From Isoetes taiwanensis (taxonomy: Eukaryota > Streptophyta > Lycopodiopsida > Isoetales > Isoetaceae): a stretch of 64,000 nucleotides of DNA. Within the stretch, counting starts at the first letter, position 1. Each line of letters starts with the position of its first letter. The notes beneath the pieces are model-generated. The model ran no database searches. It saw nothing but the letters and a program-made list of their open reading frames with translations, and was not told the DNA's origin. Below, one piece after another: positions 1 through 9,994 of this stretch. Position numbers and translations under genes: made by a program. The stretch lies in contig JAJEKV010000028.1 in assembly GCA_021234155.1 (NCBI GenBank), positions 9,130,134-9,194,133 on the forward strand, written 5' to 3'.

Positions 1-87
1 CGAGAAAACATAGAATGTCTGTTTGCTCAAGGTGTGCGAGAATTAAAGAGTCAACGGCGCAAAGGCAGAGGTCGAAAAAAGAAGTAA
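1..87 (+). CDS. 3' end of an unidentified reading frame (cut by window edge)
   Basis: Open from the left edge for 28 codons to a TAA. The C-terminal half is strongly basic (ends RKGRGRKKK), like a nuclear-localisation tail. No family can be recognised from so little. It lies just upstream of the DUF7869 relic on the same strand and could belong to the same decayed gene or be chance. Confidence 0.25.
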   Translation, partial: RENIECLFAQGVRELKSQRRKGRGRKKK

Positions 88-144
88 GCTCACGTTCTCC
101 AATCTCTCATTTGTTTTAAAGAAAATGCTTTGACCTGATTTCTT

Positions 145-1150
145 CTACAGATATTGTGCAAATGAGAACCTTGCGGACATCGTGAACAACAAGCGGTGAG
201 AGAAGAAAGCTTTCCAAACCTGAAAAAAAAAAGCTCTTGAGCGTCCACTTGCAATATATATGCATTTGTGATTGATGGAATGGACCAAAAAAACTACTTT
301 ACCACATTTCTTGAACATTCCTAAAGATGTGCGGAGGAATGTTTTGTTAAGGTCCACCTTGTAGGAGCTATGGTCTTCAAAGGAAGTCTAAAGTGCAAAG
401 TATTTTTGACATATCAAACTTGCATGGTGACCCGAACCTCACAATTACAATTCTTAACAAGGTCCTGTGCGAGCAAGAGCAATTACCACCGAGTGCTTTA
501 CACGCAACTTGACAATACTACAAGGGAGAACAAGAATCAAACACTCTTTGCATCTTTTGTGCTATGTTAGTGGAGCTAGGGATCTTTAGAAAAGTGAAGC
601 TCGGTTTCTTACTTGTAGGCCACACTCATGATCAAATTGACCAAATGTTCAACAGATTTTTACATGCGCCTTAGAAGGAAGAAGGCTTTCTCTCTTCCTA
701 TACTAGTTCGAATTATTGAAGATTCTTACACTCCCACTCCGGTGATGTCGATCTTCTTAAGGAGGCTGATTTCGAGGAGAGTTTGTTTTCTCTCAACGTT
801 CAGGCGAGAGAACAATTTGTGAACAAGTTGAATGATCTCACCTTTCAACATCACATCAAGTTCTACTTGAAGGATGGCCGAGTTTCTTCTGAGGGGAAGA
901 AGTATACCACAACTAAGGATTTGGAGTCCACGGAGGATGCAGCTTCCTTAAATATATTCGGACACTTCCTTCATAGAGCGTCTTGAGAACAACTTCCTCT
1001 CAAAAATCCTAAGGAGTCCAAGCAGAAGAAAAGTACCCCCGAGTCATCCTTAAAAGCCATTGAAAATGGAATTTCCTCGAGCTTTAAGTACTTCTTAGAA
1101 GAAGATCGGATGTGGTGGAGTAATTTCTTTCTCGAACGAGAAAATTGTTG
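145..1150 (+). pseudogene. Decayed DUF7869-type gene fragment
   Basis: Translating all three + frames recovers, in order, the landmarks of the DUF7869 family: DGMDQK near 274-295 followed by a proline-spaced stretch, QLDNTTRENKNQ near 505-540, then GIFRKVKLGFLLVGHTHDQ and IDQMFNRF near 575-660. The landmarks fall in different frames, so several indels and stops break the gene. Further coding-like residues (FKYFLEEDRMWWSNFFLE) continue to about 1130. The LDN..ENKN and GHTHxxxDxxF blocks are diagnostic of the family. These proteins are common in seed-free plants and some animals and look transposase-like; that origin is inference. A second, diverged copy lies on the minus strand at 3779-6213. 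Confidence 0.7.
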
Positions 1151-1439
1151 TGAAAAAATATAGCTCTAAGGCAGGTTGCAAGAACCATTTGGATGGCCTA
1201 ACACCTTCCATCAACCCGGCACCAAGCGGGGTCCAAGCAATGCTACATTAGCACTGCGGTGAGAAGAAGACAAGGATCGAGTCATGTACCTCGGACCAAG
1301 GCGAGGAATGAGCCTCAAGGTAATATCACGTAAATTACCAAGGGTATGCTAATTGCTCTTCCAACCGAGGAGGATGACAAAGGTCGACCTTCTACGGATA
1401 AACCATCATTCAATTAAATTGGGATTATGTATGCGGTCC

Positions 1440-2079
1440 AAAATGCGCCGAATAGGCTTATTATAGGCCATTTTAGCTATATAACCATGTGTTGAATTTG
1501 ATGAAACTTGTAAAATATGATGGAATTTAACCTAAAAATTTTATGTTTTGGCAACATAAAAACCTAAAAAATTGCATATTTTAAACACAATTATCATAGA
1601 AATGAAATTTGTAGAGTAAAATAACAAGTATATTTGAATAACTAAGCGCAAGAAAGTCCTTATTTTCGAAATGAAAATCGCGCTGGCGATTTTGTGAACA
1701 TAAACATACTACATTTATGCAGATTCAACTCAAATATTTATACAAACAATAAAATTTATGTCCTACAAAATGGTCAAAAGCAGGACGATTTTACAAGCGT
1801 GAAGAGTCTTTTATAATGCTCACGATGCGATTTTATCCTGCCCAAAATACTTAAAATGTCCTACAAAATAGTTAAAAAAAAACCAGTTTTAGAGAAAAAT
1901 AATAACAAAAACATCCTACAAAGCAGGTTAAAAGAACAACTTTTTTATGGAAAAAGTAAATACAAAATCGGCGCTGGTAGCGATTTAACAAGGACAATCA
2001 CTCTCAAATGTCCTTAAAATGTCCAAAATGACAAAAAATAAGGAATAGGCTAACCTCAAATCGGCGCGAGGTAGCGTTT

Positions 2080-2081
<2 letters not shown>
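1440..2081. repeat. AT-rich spacer with degenerate direct repeats
   Basis: No gene seen. A phrase like TCCTACAAAATGGTCAAAA recurs in diverged form near 1760, 1858 and 1914. GC-rich islets of the type TCGCGCTGGCGATTT (about 1678, 1965, 2059) interrupt the AT-rich background and resemble the palindromic motifs found elsewhere in the window. Confidence 0.5.

Positions 2082-2126
<45 letters not shown>
2082..2126 (+). repeat. Poly(T) run, 45 nt
   Basis: An uninterrupted run of T. It could be the A-tail of a minus-strand retroposed sequence, but no recognisable element is attached. Confidence 0.9.
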
Positions 2127-2139
2127 CGGCACTCACCTC

Positions 2140-2160
2140 AAATCGCGCCCGGCGCGATTT
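2140..2160. repeat. Perfect 21-nt palindrome of the CGCGCC/GGCGCG type
   Basis: AAATCGCGCC, one C, then GGCGCGATTT: 10-bp arms around one base. It is the cleanest member of the short palindrome family that recurs in introns and promoters further on. Confidence 0.85.
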
Positions 2161-3050
2161 CAACTATGGGCTCTTCACAAAACCACCGCAACATCACGAA
2201 ATTGAGCAAATTTTAATCACGCAACATCCGCGAAATTGAGCAAATTTCACGCTTTGATCTTGAAATTAGCGGTGTAACACTTCAAAGTAGGTCGGATTTG
2301 GCGGTTAGATCATGCCCAACCCCAAAGCCCCTTCAATAATTGTGATTTTGAGCATTTTTTGGGCTGATTCAACATCAGAATTTGTATTGCGACAAAGCAA
2401 ATCGTGAATCAAGTCAAAATTACAAGGGCTTCTCTCCGACAATCACGGACTATTACCATCTAGAGTCTACCTAGCAATACGAGTAATATCTAGAAGAGAT
2501 AGCGGATGAGATATTGGTAGTATACCTACATTATATCGAAGAGATAACAGAGTATTGTATTGTTGCGTCGAACGGTACAGTGCTTCATCCAAGTGTTCCA
2601 TCCACGGTGTTCCAAGCATCCCACCCGGTTCTGTGAAAAAGCGCTCGATGGAAAACCATGGAAAAGCTTCGATGTGGAAAACCTGTGGAAAACCTACCCG
2701 ATATGGTAAAAAGAGGCGTGGACCTCTTTGTTGAGAAATAAGAAAACACAAAATAAAAAATCAAGGCTGAAAGCAACTAAAAGCGAGGAGGGAGTAAAAG
2801 AAAAGGGATGGAATTTAGAGGAGGGAAAAAAATAAGGAGAGGGAGCAAAAGAATAGGAGACGAAAAAAAGGGGGGAAAACGGACGGGCGGGAATCTGAAA
2901 ATTGAAAATTGAAAACGAAAACAAGAAAGACGGATGGAGAGAAAAAACAAAAAAAATGGCGGACGGGGAATAAAAAACAAAAAAAACGCGGACGGAAAAA
3001 AGTACCAAAATTAAGACATATTCTCAATTTTTTTGAATGATGGTTGATAG
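2161..3050. other. No gene seen; purine-rich tract
   Basis: From about 2745 to 3000 the + strand is A/G-rich (GGAGGG, AAAAAC blocks). This gives phenylalanine-rich minus-strand frames that I regard as artefacts. The end of the stretch (TTCTCAATTTTTTTGAATG...GATAG) could serve as a splice acceptor for the exon that follows. Confidence 0.5.
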
Positions 3051-3499
3051 CAAAAGTGCTTGACACAGTCAAGGAGGAAGGCTTAGTCACTAAACTCAAG
3101 ATTCATTGGCTTGCAACACGCTCAGAAAATGCTTTTGAAGGTAGATATGAGTTAGAAATGAGAAGCCAAGGAAAAGGGAGAAAGTCCAAGAAGGTGGGTT
3201 GTAGGGATGAGCTGATCCTTAATGACGTGACTATATTGTGCTATGATTTTAAATTGAAATCTGACAATCGTCTACGCCAGAGGACTATCAATTTGCTTAA
3301 AAAAGCTTGTAATTACGAAGAAGAGGATGAAGAAGGTGGTGGCAATGCTACACCATCTGTTGATAGTGATGAGGAAGATAACTCAAGCACTTCCTCTAGT
3401 GATAGTGAAAGAAGTGAAGGTGATGAGGATGGCATAAATGAACATGATGACGTCCTGGATCCCTCCTTCATCACTCCTCATACTTTTGCACATAACTGA
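3051..3499 (+). CDS. Probable 3'-terminal exon, acidic C-terminal tail
   Basis: Open for about 150 codons to a TGA. The first in-frame ATG comes only 40 codons in, and an AG acceptor precedes the frame at 3049-3050, so I read it as a last exon rather than a whole gene. The first 90 residues look like folded protein with a basic patch (RSQGKGRKSKK) and the segment ILNDVTILCYDFKLKSDNR. The last 55 are Glu/Asp/Ser-rich (EEEDEEGGG, SDEEDNSSTSSSDSERSEGDED), typical of a disordered acidic tail. I do not recognise the family. It lies between two DUF7869 relics and could be the tail of a related gene. The frame is intact, unlike its neighbours. Confidence 0.5.
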
Positions 3500-3778
3500 G
3501 TCTTAGAAAAAGACTGTAAATTTTGCATGTGAATATGAAGATTCTATCTTCAAATTTTGAGAATACTACAGTTTCAGTTACAGACTAACTTCAATTTTTT
3601 GTTAAATATTTTATCCTCTGAAATTAGGGTTTCTCTCGTAAAATATACTTCAAGAACATTCTATTTGCTAAGAAAAATGACACTTTAAAAAAGTCAATTC
3701 TTTCGTGGCACAAAAAAATTAGTCACTTTTGGGGGGGTCAAAATAGAATTTCATGCATCTTTTTTTTTTAACCTCGTT
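3500..3778. other. No gene seen (AT-rich intergenic)
   Basis: AT-rich sequence with short T and A runs, a plausible shared 3' region between convergent genes. Nothing else recognisable. Confidence 0.4.
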
Positions 3779-6213
3779 TTACCCCTTTTTTGTAAAAAAA
3801 AAGGAATCTCTGAGGAATATTCCTTTCGCTCTCGTTTCGATGATTTGCTCCCGTTTAATACGCAACTTTGTTTTTGGCCTATTGTTCTTAGGACCAACAT
3901 AGTGTTTGTCAGAAGGAGGAGGAGCATATTGCTTGCGAATGCTACTTACAGTGTCATCAAAATCCTCAGCACCTGCTAAGGTCTTCCACCTAGTTTTAGG
4001 CAACCACCCTTCTTTCAATTCATCTGAGGATGTGTCTATCTCCCCCAACAGGTTAATCACCTTCTTCGGTAAGCCACCAAGGCACCGGTTGGTGTCATCA
4101 CGGATTGGTTTGCCAATGCTTTATATAGTCTTGGATTCCTTCCTTAGTCAATCCCAATTGCTTCACTTCTTCAGTAGGTTTTAAAGCTTTTGGTTGACCT
4201 AGAGGTATCATAGGCTTGCCATTCTCATCTCTACGCCATATTTCCTCCCCTCCTCTCCACTCATCCTCGAAGGTCTCATCTTCCATTGGAAGATTGGAAT
4301 CCCATCTCTCACCCAAAAGTGAAGCTGCAGAGGCACGGAATGACCTTCAAGATCCAATGTATAACCATCCACAAAACTCTTCCAATCGGGCACTTCTTCT
4401 ATGAGAGAAGCTATAGGGTTTGGAGTAGTGCATTCATGCAAGATTTCCATTAGCCTAGGAAAGTTGGTCCTTGTTTCTTTGCTTCGAGTATACAACTATA
4501 TTTGCCAAATAATGCATCCACATCCTCATGGGTATGCCCGGGCATAAGAAACCCTAAATTAACTCTTTCAAATATCCCCACAGCTGTTAAGTAGGATAGG
4601 AAAGAAAACATCCACCTGTTCTTATTTTGGCCAGCACAATTATCAAGTTGCAAGAGAAACCTTTTGGGTAGATCTTGAGGTTTAGCACGTGAAGTTGAAG
4701 CTCCAACATGTTCATTAGACCCATGCTTCCTAAACCTTGCCTTGCTGAACTTTTCAATATTGTTAGGGTTTCCATCTAACAATGCTCTATGTAGTGCCTG
4801 GCTAGCTGTAAAGGTCCCTGGAGGTGACCATTGTATCCATTTTCATAGTTTCTCAAACACCTCATGATACTCCCAATATGAATATCTGGACCATCACTCC
4901 ACAACTCCAAACTAAAATGGCCATAGTAGGTTTGATTCTGCCCATGCAAGATTGCCTCAGTCATTGAGATCTGTAAAGGGTATGATCTTCCACATGACTT
5001 TGGTATGTACTTGAATTGTGGAAGACAAGTCTTTTGCTGGTCCATCTTGTCATGTATAATACATAAATAGTTATTGGGTTCCAATGCAGATAAAGTCCTC
5101 CACATCCAATAACATGATCTACATGATAGTTGGTCAGTCATATGGTCCTTCATATGCTCCCTTATCCTAGCCCTTTGACTAGGTTGCACAGTCTTATCAA
5201 GAGTCTCCTTCAACTTAGCACATAAATTGCACTTTGCAAAGTTGTTTGAAGTTGCTATGGTGACATGATTGAAATGCTTCTTCCATAACCTACTAAAAAG
5301 CTAGGTTGGGATATTGGAAGAATTCCCAATTCTCGAAGTAGGGAATTCACTTCTTCCAAAATACTCTTTTGAGTACAATGTGATGGCAACCTTTTTCTCA
5401 ACAAGCTGCTCTTTCCTTTTCATCCCTTCTACTTTTGTGTGGCATAGACTACGCATTGAAATCAATATATTTTTCAAATATCTCCGGCAGCCAAGGTCCT
5501 AGTTGTTGGTCTCAACAAACCATTATTTCCATGTAAAGCAATCATGTTCCCCTCACACTGCTTTTTTTTTTTGCCAATTATGCCATGAAGAAGTTGGAAT
5601 TGCATGGATACTACGCCATGCTTTTTGCACATATCCATTTGCCTAGCAAAGGGTATCTTTTTCTGTTTGGGTTTCTTTCATCTTGAAGTGCATGCTTTCA
5701 AGATTGTGTACATGTAGGTCCTCCTCTCATCAACAATTGTACTCTTGAAAAGTGGCTCTTGCTTCCACCAATTGTTCTATTGTAAAGAATTGCATACAAG
5801 CACTCCAACAACAATCTGAGCCCCTAACCTTCACCATTGTCTCACGTTTGGTGTCACTATTCAACTTGGCTCTTTTGCTAGGATAATGTCGGCAACTGAT
5901 ACTTTTCCCTTTTGCCTAGGTTTAGAGTTCCAAGCGCCAATGGATCAATATCAAGACAATCATTGTCCCCAACGGGCCATGCCATGATGCAAGGAACCTC
6001 CAATTGCTTGACACAACCAAAACATTCCTTGTCACCCAAACCTTTACCTTTCCGGTTGTCTTCCAACATCGAAATTGCAATACCAATATTGTCTTCCCCT
6101 AGCCTTTCATCATTAAACGACTTGACCCGAGGGATCACGCTAGCACAATGACTCCTTGGCCTACTATTTCCTTGTTGCACTTGTGCATGATTCTCACCTT
6201 CTTGTTCCTCCAT
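3779..6213 (-). pseudogene. DUF7869-type gene, frameshifted
   Basis: Reading the minus strand from 6213 downwards gives a nearly complete DUF7869-type protein in pieces. An N-terminal region (start MEEQEGENHAQ) leads into a cysteine segment near 5800 (DCCWSACMQFFTIEQLVEAR). Next come KKVAITLYSKEYFGRSEFP near 5350, a CxxC zinc-like motif (AKCNLCAKLKE) near 5220, and DKMDQQKTCLPQFKYIPK near 5010. Then follow LLQLDNCAGQNKNRWMFSFL near 4650, GFLMPGHTHEDVDALFGKYS near 4535, and a C-terminal lysine-rich tail ending at 3779. At least five frame changes and some stops separate the pieces, so it cannot be translated as it stands. Segments 4776-5213 and 4450-4782 are the longest intact parts. Function of the family is unknown; a transposase-derived role is only inference. 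Confidence 0.8.
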
Positions 6214-6619
6214 TGCACCCTACTATAGAGGACTAATTGTTTTTCTTCAACATTCTTGCTAGGAGTTGGTTTTTCATTGATATTGCTCTTTTCAATATGT
6301 TGCACACCATCTTGAGTTGGAGAGGCACCATTGACCTAGGCAAATTGCACCCTTTTTAGTCAATGAGTAGGAAAAAATTATTACACCATAAGATAAAAAA
6401 AAAATGCATTACATTTATGGAATATGTAGAGGTAAATCAAATTTTTTTAAAAGCAAGAAATTCCTTGGAAATAGGTTTAATATAATAATAACAATGGGCG
6501 TAAACGAAATCATTTAAAACAAGAATTTTCGTGGCAACAACAAGGAAATGATATTTATATATAAATATATCCTAATTTTAATTATCGAAAATTTGGATAT
6601 ATGATTACGAAAAGACATA
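6214..6619. other. No gene seen (AT-rich upstream region)
   Basis: Very AT-rich, with short repeats such as ATATTTATATATAAATATAT. It lies between the divergent DUF7869 relic and the promoter at 6620-6760. Confidence 0.4.
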
Positions 6620-6790
6620 TAGCTGATGGACGTGAGAATTTATTATCCATAATAATATACCCTAGATGATATAGCTGGCGGGAATTTCGTACGCCTGGCG
6701 TGTTATTTGAGGCAATAAATTATTCACGCTAATTTCTAATTAACCCTATATAAATCGGTTCAGCTCTCAAGACCTCCATTCATCCAAATT
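6620..6790 (+). promoter_or_regulatory. TATA promoter, copy 1 of a duplicated promoter
   Basis: CTATATAAAT at 6746-6755 sits about 75 bp before the first ATG. An 11-nt palindrome ACGCCTGGCGT (6691-6701) lies about 45 bp upstream of the TATA box. The block GTGAGAATTTATT ... CTGGCGGGAA ... GCGTGTTA ... ATTATTCACGCTAA ... TATATAAATC is repeated with the same order and spacing at 7800-7975, so the two promoters are duplicates. Confidence 0.65.
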
Positions 6791-6829
6791 TTTTTTTTAG
6801 GCCATGAAGCCTCGGCCTCGAACTTCATC

Positions 6830-7091
6830 ATGAAGAACAGGAGGTCTCCTCCAAGAGACATCGGGTTGAAGACCCCCCTCTATTCCCCCCCTCATAGATT
6901 TTCTTGCCCAATTCTCCTCTGATTCCTCCTCTGATGAAGAGGAGGAAGAGGAGGAGTTGGACATGGAAGAGGAGGAGTTGAGCTCCTCTGATTCCTCCTC
7001 TGATGAAGAGGAGGAAGAGGAGGAGTTGGAGGAAGAGGAGGAGATGTCCTCTCAAGAGCACATGACCGCCTCCGCTCAGGGGTTGGCTTGA
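6830..7091 (+). CDS. Small acidic Ser/Asp/Glu-repeat protein (one frameshift)
   Basis: Starts at the ATG at 6830 (MKNRRSPPRDIGLKTPLYSP), about 75 bp below a good TATA box. A C-run near 6884-6896 carries an apparent indel. After it, the frame gives FSSDSSSDEEEEEEEL, a linker, the same SSDSSSDEEEEEEEL block again, then EEEEEMSSQEHMTASAQGLA and a TGA. The DNA coding the acidic block is a direct duplication (6917-6951 and 6989-7023). A run of Ser followed by Asp/Glu is typical of CK2-phosphorylated nuclear or chaperone tails, but no family is recognised. A very short upstream frame (6804-6833) overlaps this start. The homopolymer indel may be a sequencing error. Confidence 0.45.
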
Positions 7092-7799
7092 CCTCAAAAC
7101 GAATGAGAATGAAATCGAAGAGGAGGAGGAGGAAGAGGAGGAGGAGGAGGAGGGAGGAAGATGAGGAGGAAGGTCGACAATTGACCGGTTTTAGAATGGT
7201 TGAGAGATGAGCCGTGTTTGCATGTCCGCTTTTATTTTTTTCACCTTTCTTTCTTTTCTAACACCTTTCTTTCTTCTTTGTTTGCGCGCGGAAGATCAAT
7301 GATGCAGATCCCGGGCGGCCCCTTTTGTTTTTTGGTTTGCTTCAGAAGCTTTGGACACCCCTCCGGGCATATTTTTCATGTAATTTTGTGAAAAGCCTTC
7401 GGGCTTACCTGCTGTACATATAACTTTTATGAATGAAATCAAACAGTTTTCATAAAATTTTCTTCAAACAGTGTTCTTCGAACAGTTTTTCTGTACATAA
7501 AATTATTTGAATTAAATCCAACTGTTTTCTCCAATTATTTTGTCTCCTGTTCGTCTGCTGTTTTCTCTAAAATTTTGTATCTGCAAATTTTGTCTCAACA
7601 AAGTCTCGGGAACACTATAAATCAACCACATGAGAAATCTCTGATTCATCACAGTAACCATAGGAAATTTTCCTATACGACCTAAAACAATTCCCCAACC
7701 TTACAAGTCATTTTTTCGCCTTGATAATTTTGCCTTTAAAATCATTTTTAATTTAGCCTATATAAAATTTATAAATTCTATTTTTTCGAATGCAATAAA
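7092..7799. other. 3' region with GAG-repeat purine tract
   Basis: 7118-7170 is an almost pure GAGGAG purine tract. 7400-7520 holds AATGAA-type poly(A)-signal-like words and repeats of the phrase AACAGTTTT, consistent with a transcript 3' end. No further gene seen. Confidence 0.4.
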
Positions 7800-7975
7800 T
7801 GGAATAAAATGCCGTGAGAATTTATTGCATGAAATGCAATATTCTCCATATATACCATATACATGCCATGTCTGGCGGGAAGACCGTACGCCAGGCGTGT
7901 TAATTCAAGCAATCAATTATTCACGCTAACTTATTTCTAATTATGCCTATATAAATCCATTTCACGCTCTCAAAG
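7800..7975 (+). promoter_or_regulatory. TATA promoter, copy 2 of the duplicated promoter
   Basis: CTATATAAAT at 7948-7957, preceded by the palindrome ACGCCAGGCGT at 7888-7898 and the phrase AATTATTCACGCTAA. Order and spacing match the promoter at 6620-6760, about 1.2 kb upstream. A pyrimidine-rich leader (TTCTTCCTTCC) follows. Confidence 0.65.
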
Positions 7976-8277
7976 TTCCTACATTTTCTTCCTTCCTTCA
8001 TACGATTTGCCGGTTGCGCTTCTGCTGTGTTTGGATCCGCCCTCCTGAAATCTTGGTGAGCAGATTTATATTCAGCAATGTTAGATGTTTGATTTCGACA
8101 ATTCCTAACTTACTTAAAGACTCTGCCTTTTAGTTCTGTAGCATCTGTAGCAGAGGACTAAGGTCTGCAAATCGAAAAGCCTCGGAATTAAAACCACAAG
8201 CATAGTCCTCCGTTCTTCGAATCCTTCCAGCCTCAGAACTCAAGGTTAGTTTTCATTTAGTTTTAAGTTTCATCTCA

Positions 8278-8370
8278 ATGGCAGGTTTAATCCAAGAAGA
8301 CAAGCTTTTGCATTTGCTCGAGGCAGAGGAAGCAAATGATGTTTATAAAAACCAGAATAGTTTTTTATAA
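8278..8370 (+). CDS. Short ORF or first coding exon below promoter copy 2
   Basis: ATG at 8278 opens a 30-codon frame (MAGLIQEDKLLHLLEAEEAN...) ending in TAA. It is the first ATG frame of any length after a leader that contains a possible intron (donor CTTGGTGAGC near 8053, acceptor TTCTGTAG near 8140). The leucine- and glutamate-rich peptide would form a helix. It may be a full microprotein, or a first exon whose splice site I cannot place. Not recognised. Confidence 0.25.
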   Translation: MAGLIQEDKLLHLLEAEEANDVYKNQNSFL

Positions 8371-8527
8371 ACTTCATCTGCTTCTTTTTGTTTCGAGTAA
8401 ATTCTTGAGTTTCTCTTCCTGAATTAATCATGCTATTGTATGCAAGTTTCTATTATGAATAAGTGTAGTAGAAAGCATTAGAAAAATCTGAAAGGTAATA
8501 TTTGAAACACGCGAAAGATAATATTTG

Positions 8528-8546
8528 AAACACGCTAAGCGTGTTT
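8528..8546. repeat. Perfect palindrome AAACACGCT-A-AGCGTGTTT
   Basis: Nine-base-pair arms around one base; another member of the CACGCY/RGCGTG palindrome family of this window. Confidence 0.8.
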
Positions 8547-8608
8547 TATGCTAACCTTAGCCTTCAACATGAATACACGCTCGGCATGCACTCAGCAGAG
8601 AGGGAGAG

Positions 8609-8692
8609 GATAGATAGATAAATAGATAAAGGCCAGGCAATTATTTACACGCTTAAATAATTGCCTGGCCTTTATCTATTTACTTATCTATC
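8609..8692 (+). repeat. 84-nt near-perfect hairpin (38-bp stem, 8-nt loop)
   Basis: Arms 8609-8646 and 8655-8692 pair over 38 positions with about two mismatches, closing on the loop ACACGCTT. The arms combine a GATA-repeat base with the core AAAGGCCAGGCAATTATTT. Length and near-perfect pairing fit a young foldback element or a small-RNA precursor; sequence alone cannot decide. The loop itself carries the ACACGC half of the local palindrome motif. Confidence 0.75.
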
Positions 8693-8706
8693 TGTACAGG
8701 TTTTTT

Positions 8707-8809
8707 GGGTTGCCCCTAGGGGGGCAAACCCTCGTTTATGTGGGTTTTTAGCATATCCTAGGTATATGCTAGAATATACCTAAGATATCTTTGGTATTTG
8801 CTAAAAACC
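8707..8809. repeat. Two consecutive inverted repeats
   Basis: GGGTTGCCCC...GGGGCAAACCC (8707-8731) forms a compact GC-rich hairpin. It is followed by a looser inverted repeat whose outer arms are GGTTTTTAGCA (8743-8753) and TGCTAAAAACC (8799-8809), with AGGTATA/TATACCT pairing inside. This is a likely small foldback element. Confidence 0.6.
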
Positions 8810-9000
8810 TCTTGTTGCCCCAAAATGCCGGTCGCGAGTGTCGTTGGGCGGAGGTCATTGCAAACCGGGTAAGGTTTCTACCGAATCTCACTTTTTAGAG
8901 GGTGGCTATGGCATCGGAATAGGGAATCACGGTAAGCTATGGCATCACTAAGGTTATGGTGAGCTTTGGGTTCGATGGCTATGGCAGCCACTCCCTTGCA

Positions 9001-9342
9001 GCGAAAATAGGCTTTAATGGCTATGTTGCCACTTCTTAGAGTGAAAATCGTCCCGGCTTGCGGTTTGAGAGGAACTTGAGATGTTCAGGACGACTCTGTT
9101 TGAAGCTTTTCTTTATTTTTCTTCTTTCATCCCCTTATCGTCATCAGATATCTTCTTAATGCAGGACAACATCATGCATTAGCGGCATCATATAATGAGC
9201 AGCGAAAATAGGTTTCAATGGCTATCTTTGCTACTTCTTAGAGTGAAAATCGGCCAGCTCTGCAATTTCGGATGAGCTTGAGGTGACTCTCTTGAAGCTT
9301 TTCTTTATTTTTTTCTTTCATCCCCTTATCGTCATCAGATCC
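9001..9342 (+). repeat. Tandem duplication of a ~150-bp block
   Basis: 9001-9152 and 9201-9342 share GCGAAAATAGG, AATGGCTAT, ACTTCTTAGAGTGAAAATCG, GAAGCTTTTCTTTATTTTT and CATCCCCTTATCGTCATCAG in the same order. The copies are diverged, so the duplication is old. Confidence 0.8.
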
Positions 9343-9640
9343 GCATCGGATACATAACCAAATAGCCTATCTGCGAGAAACTATTTGAAGCAAACATGCA
9401 ACGGCACCATGCATGGGCAAAGATCGCCGAGACGTTGCCCATGCATTCCTTACGTCCTTAGATAGTGGCATTAACCGAGCATTGCGGGAGGAGGATCTTT
9501 GCTGGCATGTCCATCTCCAGCAGCCCGTGGGCGGGACATCCATTGGATGGACACCCAACGCACTCACGAAGCCCGGGCGTCGACACCCTGCAGCAGAGGA
9601 AGCACGTTTCATTTAAAAATTCTTAATACTTGCACTATTT

Positions 9641-9994
9641 TTAATTTGTTGATTTCATTGAAAGGTGGAGGGAATATGACCGAAGAGCGGCGTAGTCTAG
9701 AGAATGCACGCTCCCTTTGGCTCGGTTGAGATCCTTCTTCCATGTCGAAAACTTTAGTATGGAATTTTTGGGTAGAAATATAAGATATATATTCAATTTT
9801 GAAAAGTTGAAATTGTAGTAGAGAACCTTTGATCTGAGGCACTTGGTCAATGAGTCCGCCACTGTATTCTTTGCATCGGAAGAAGGATTTATGCACTTAT
9901 TGATACAACAATAAGGATATATGTTTGTATGCGAGGAAACTTTAGTCCTTTTAGCACAACATGGTGTAGTTGCTTGGAAGTAAATATGGTACAT
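9641..9994 (-). pseudogene. Possible Ty1/copia RNase H C-terminal remnant
   Basis: The minus-strand frame of 117 codons contains NTVADSLTKCLRSKVL, similar to the NVADxLTKxL motif at the end of copia-type RNase H domains. Nothing else of a copia element is visible around it, so this is either a small relic or coincidence. Confidence 0.25.

Noticed and set aside
9367-9616. Overlapping + and - frames of about 65-80 codons in a GC-richer patch
   Set aside because: Both strands are open and neither shows family motifs or expression signals.
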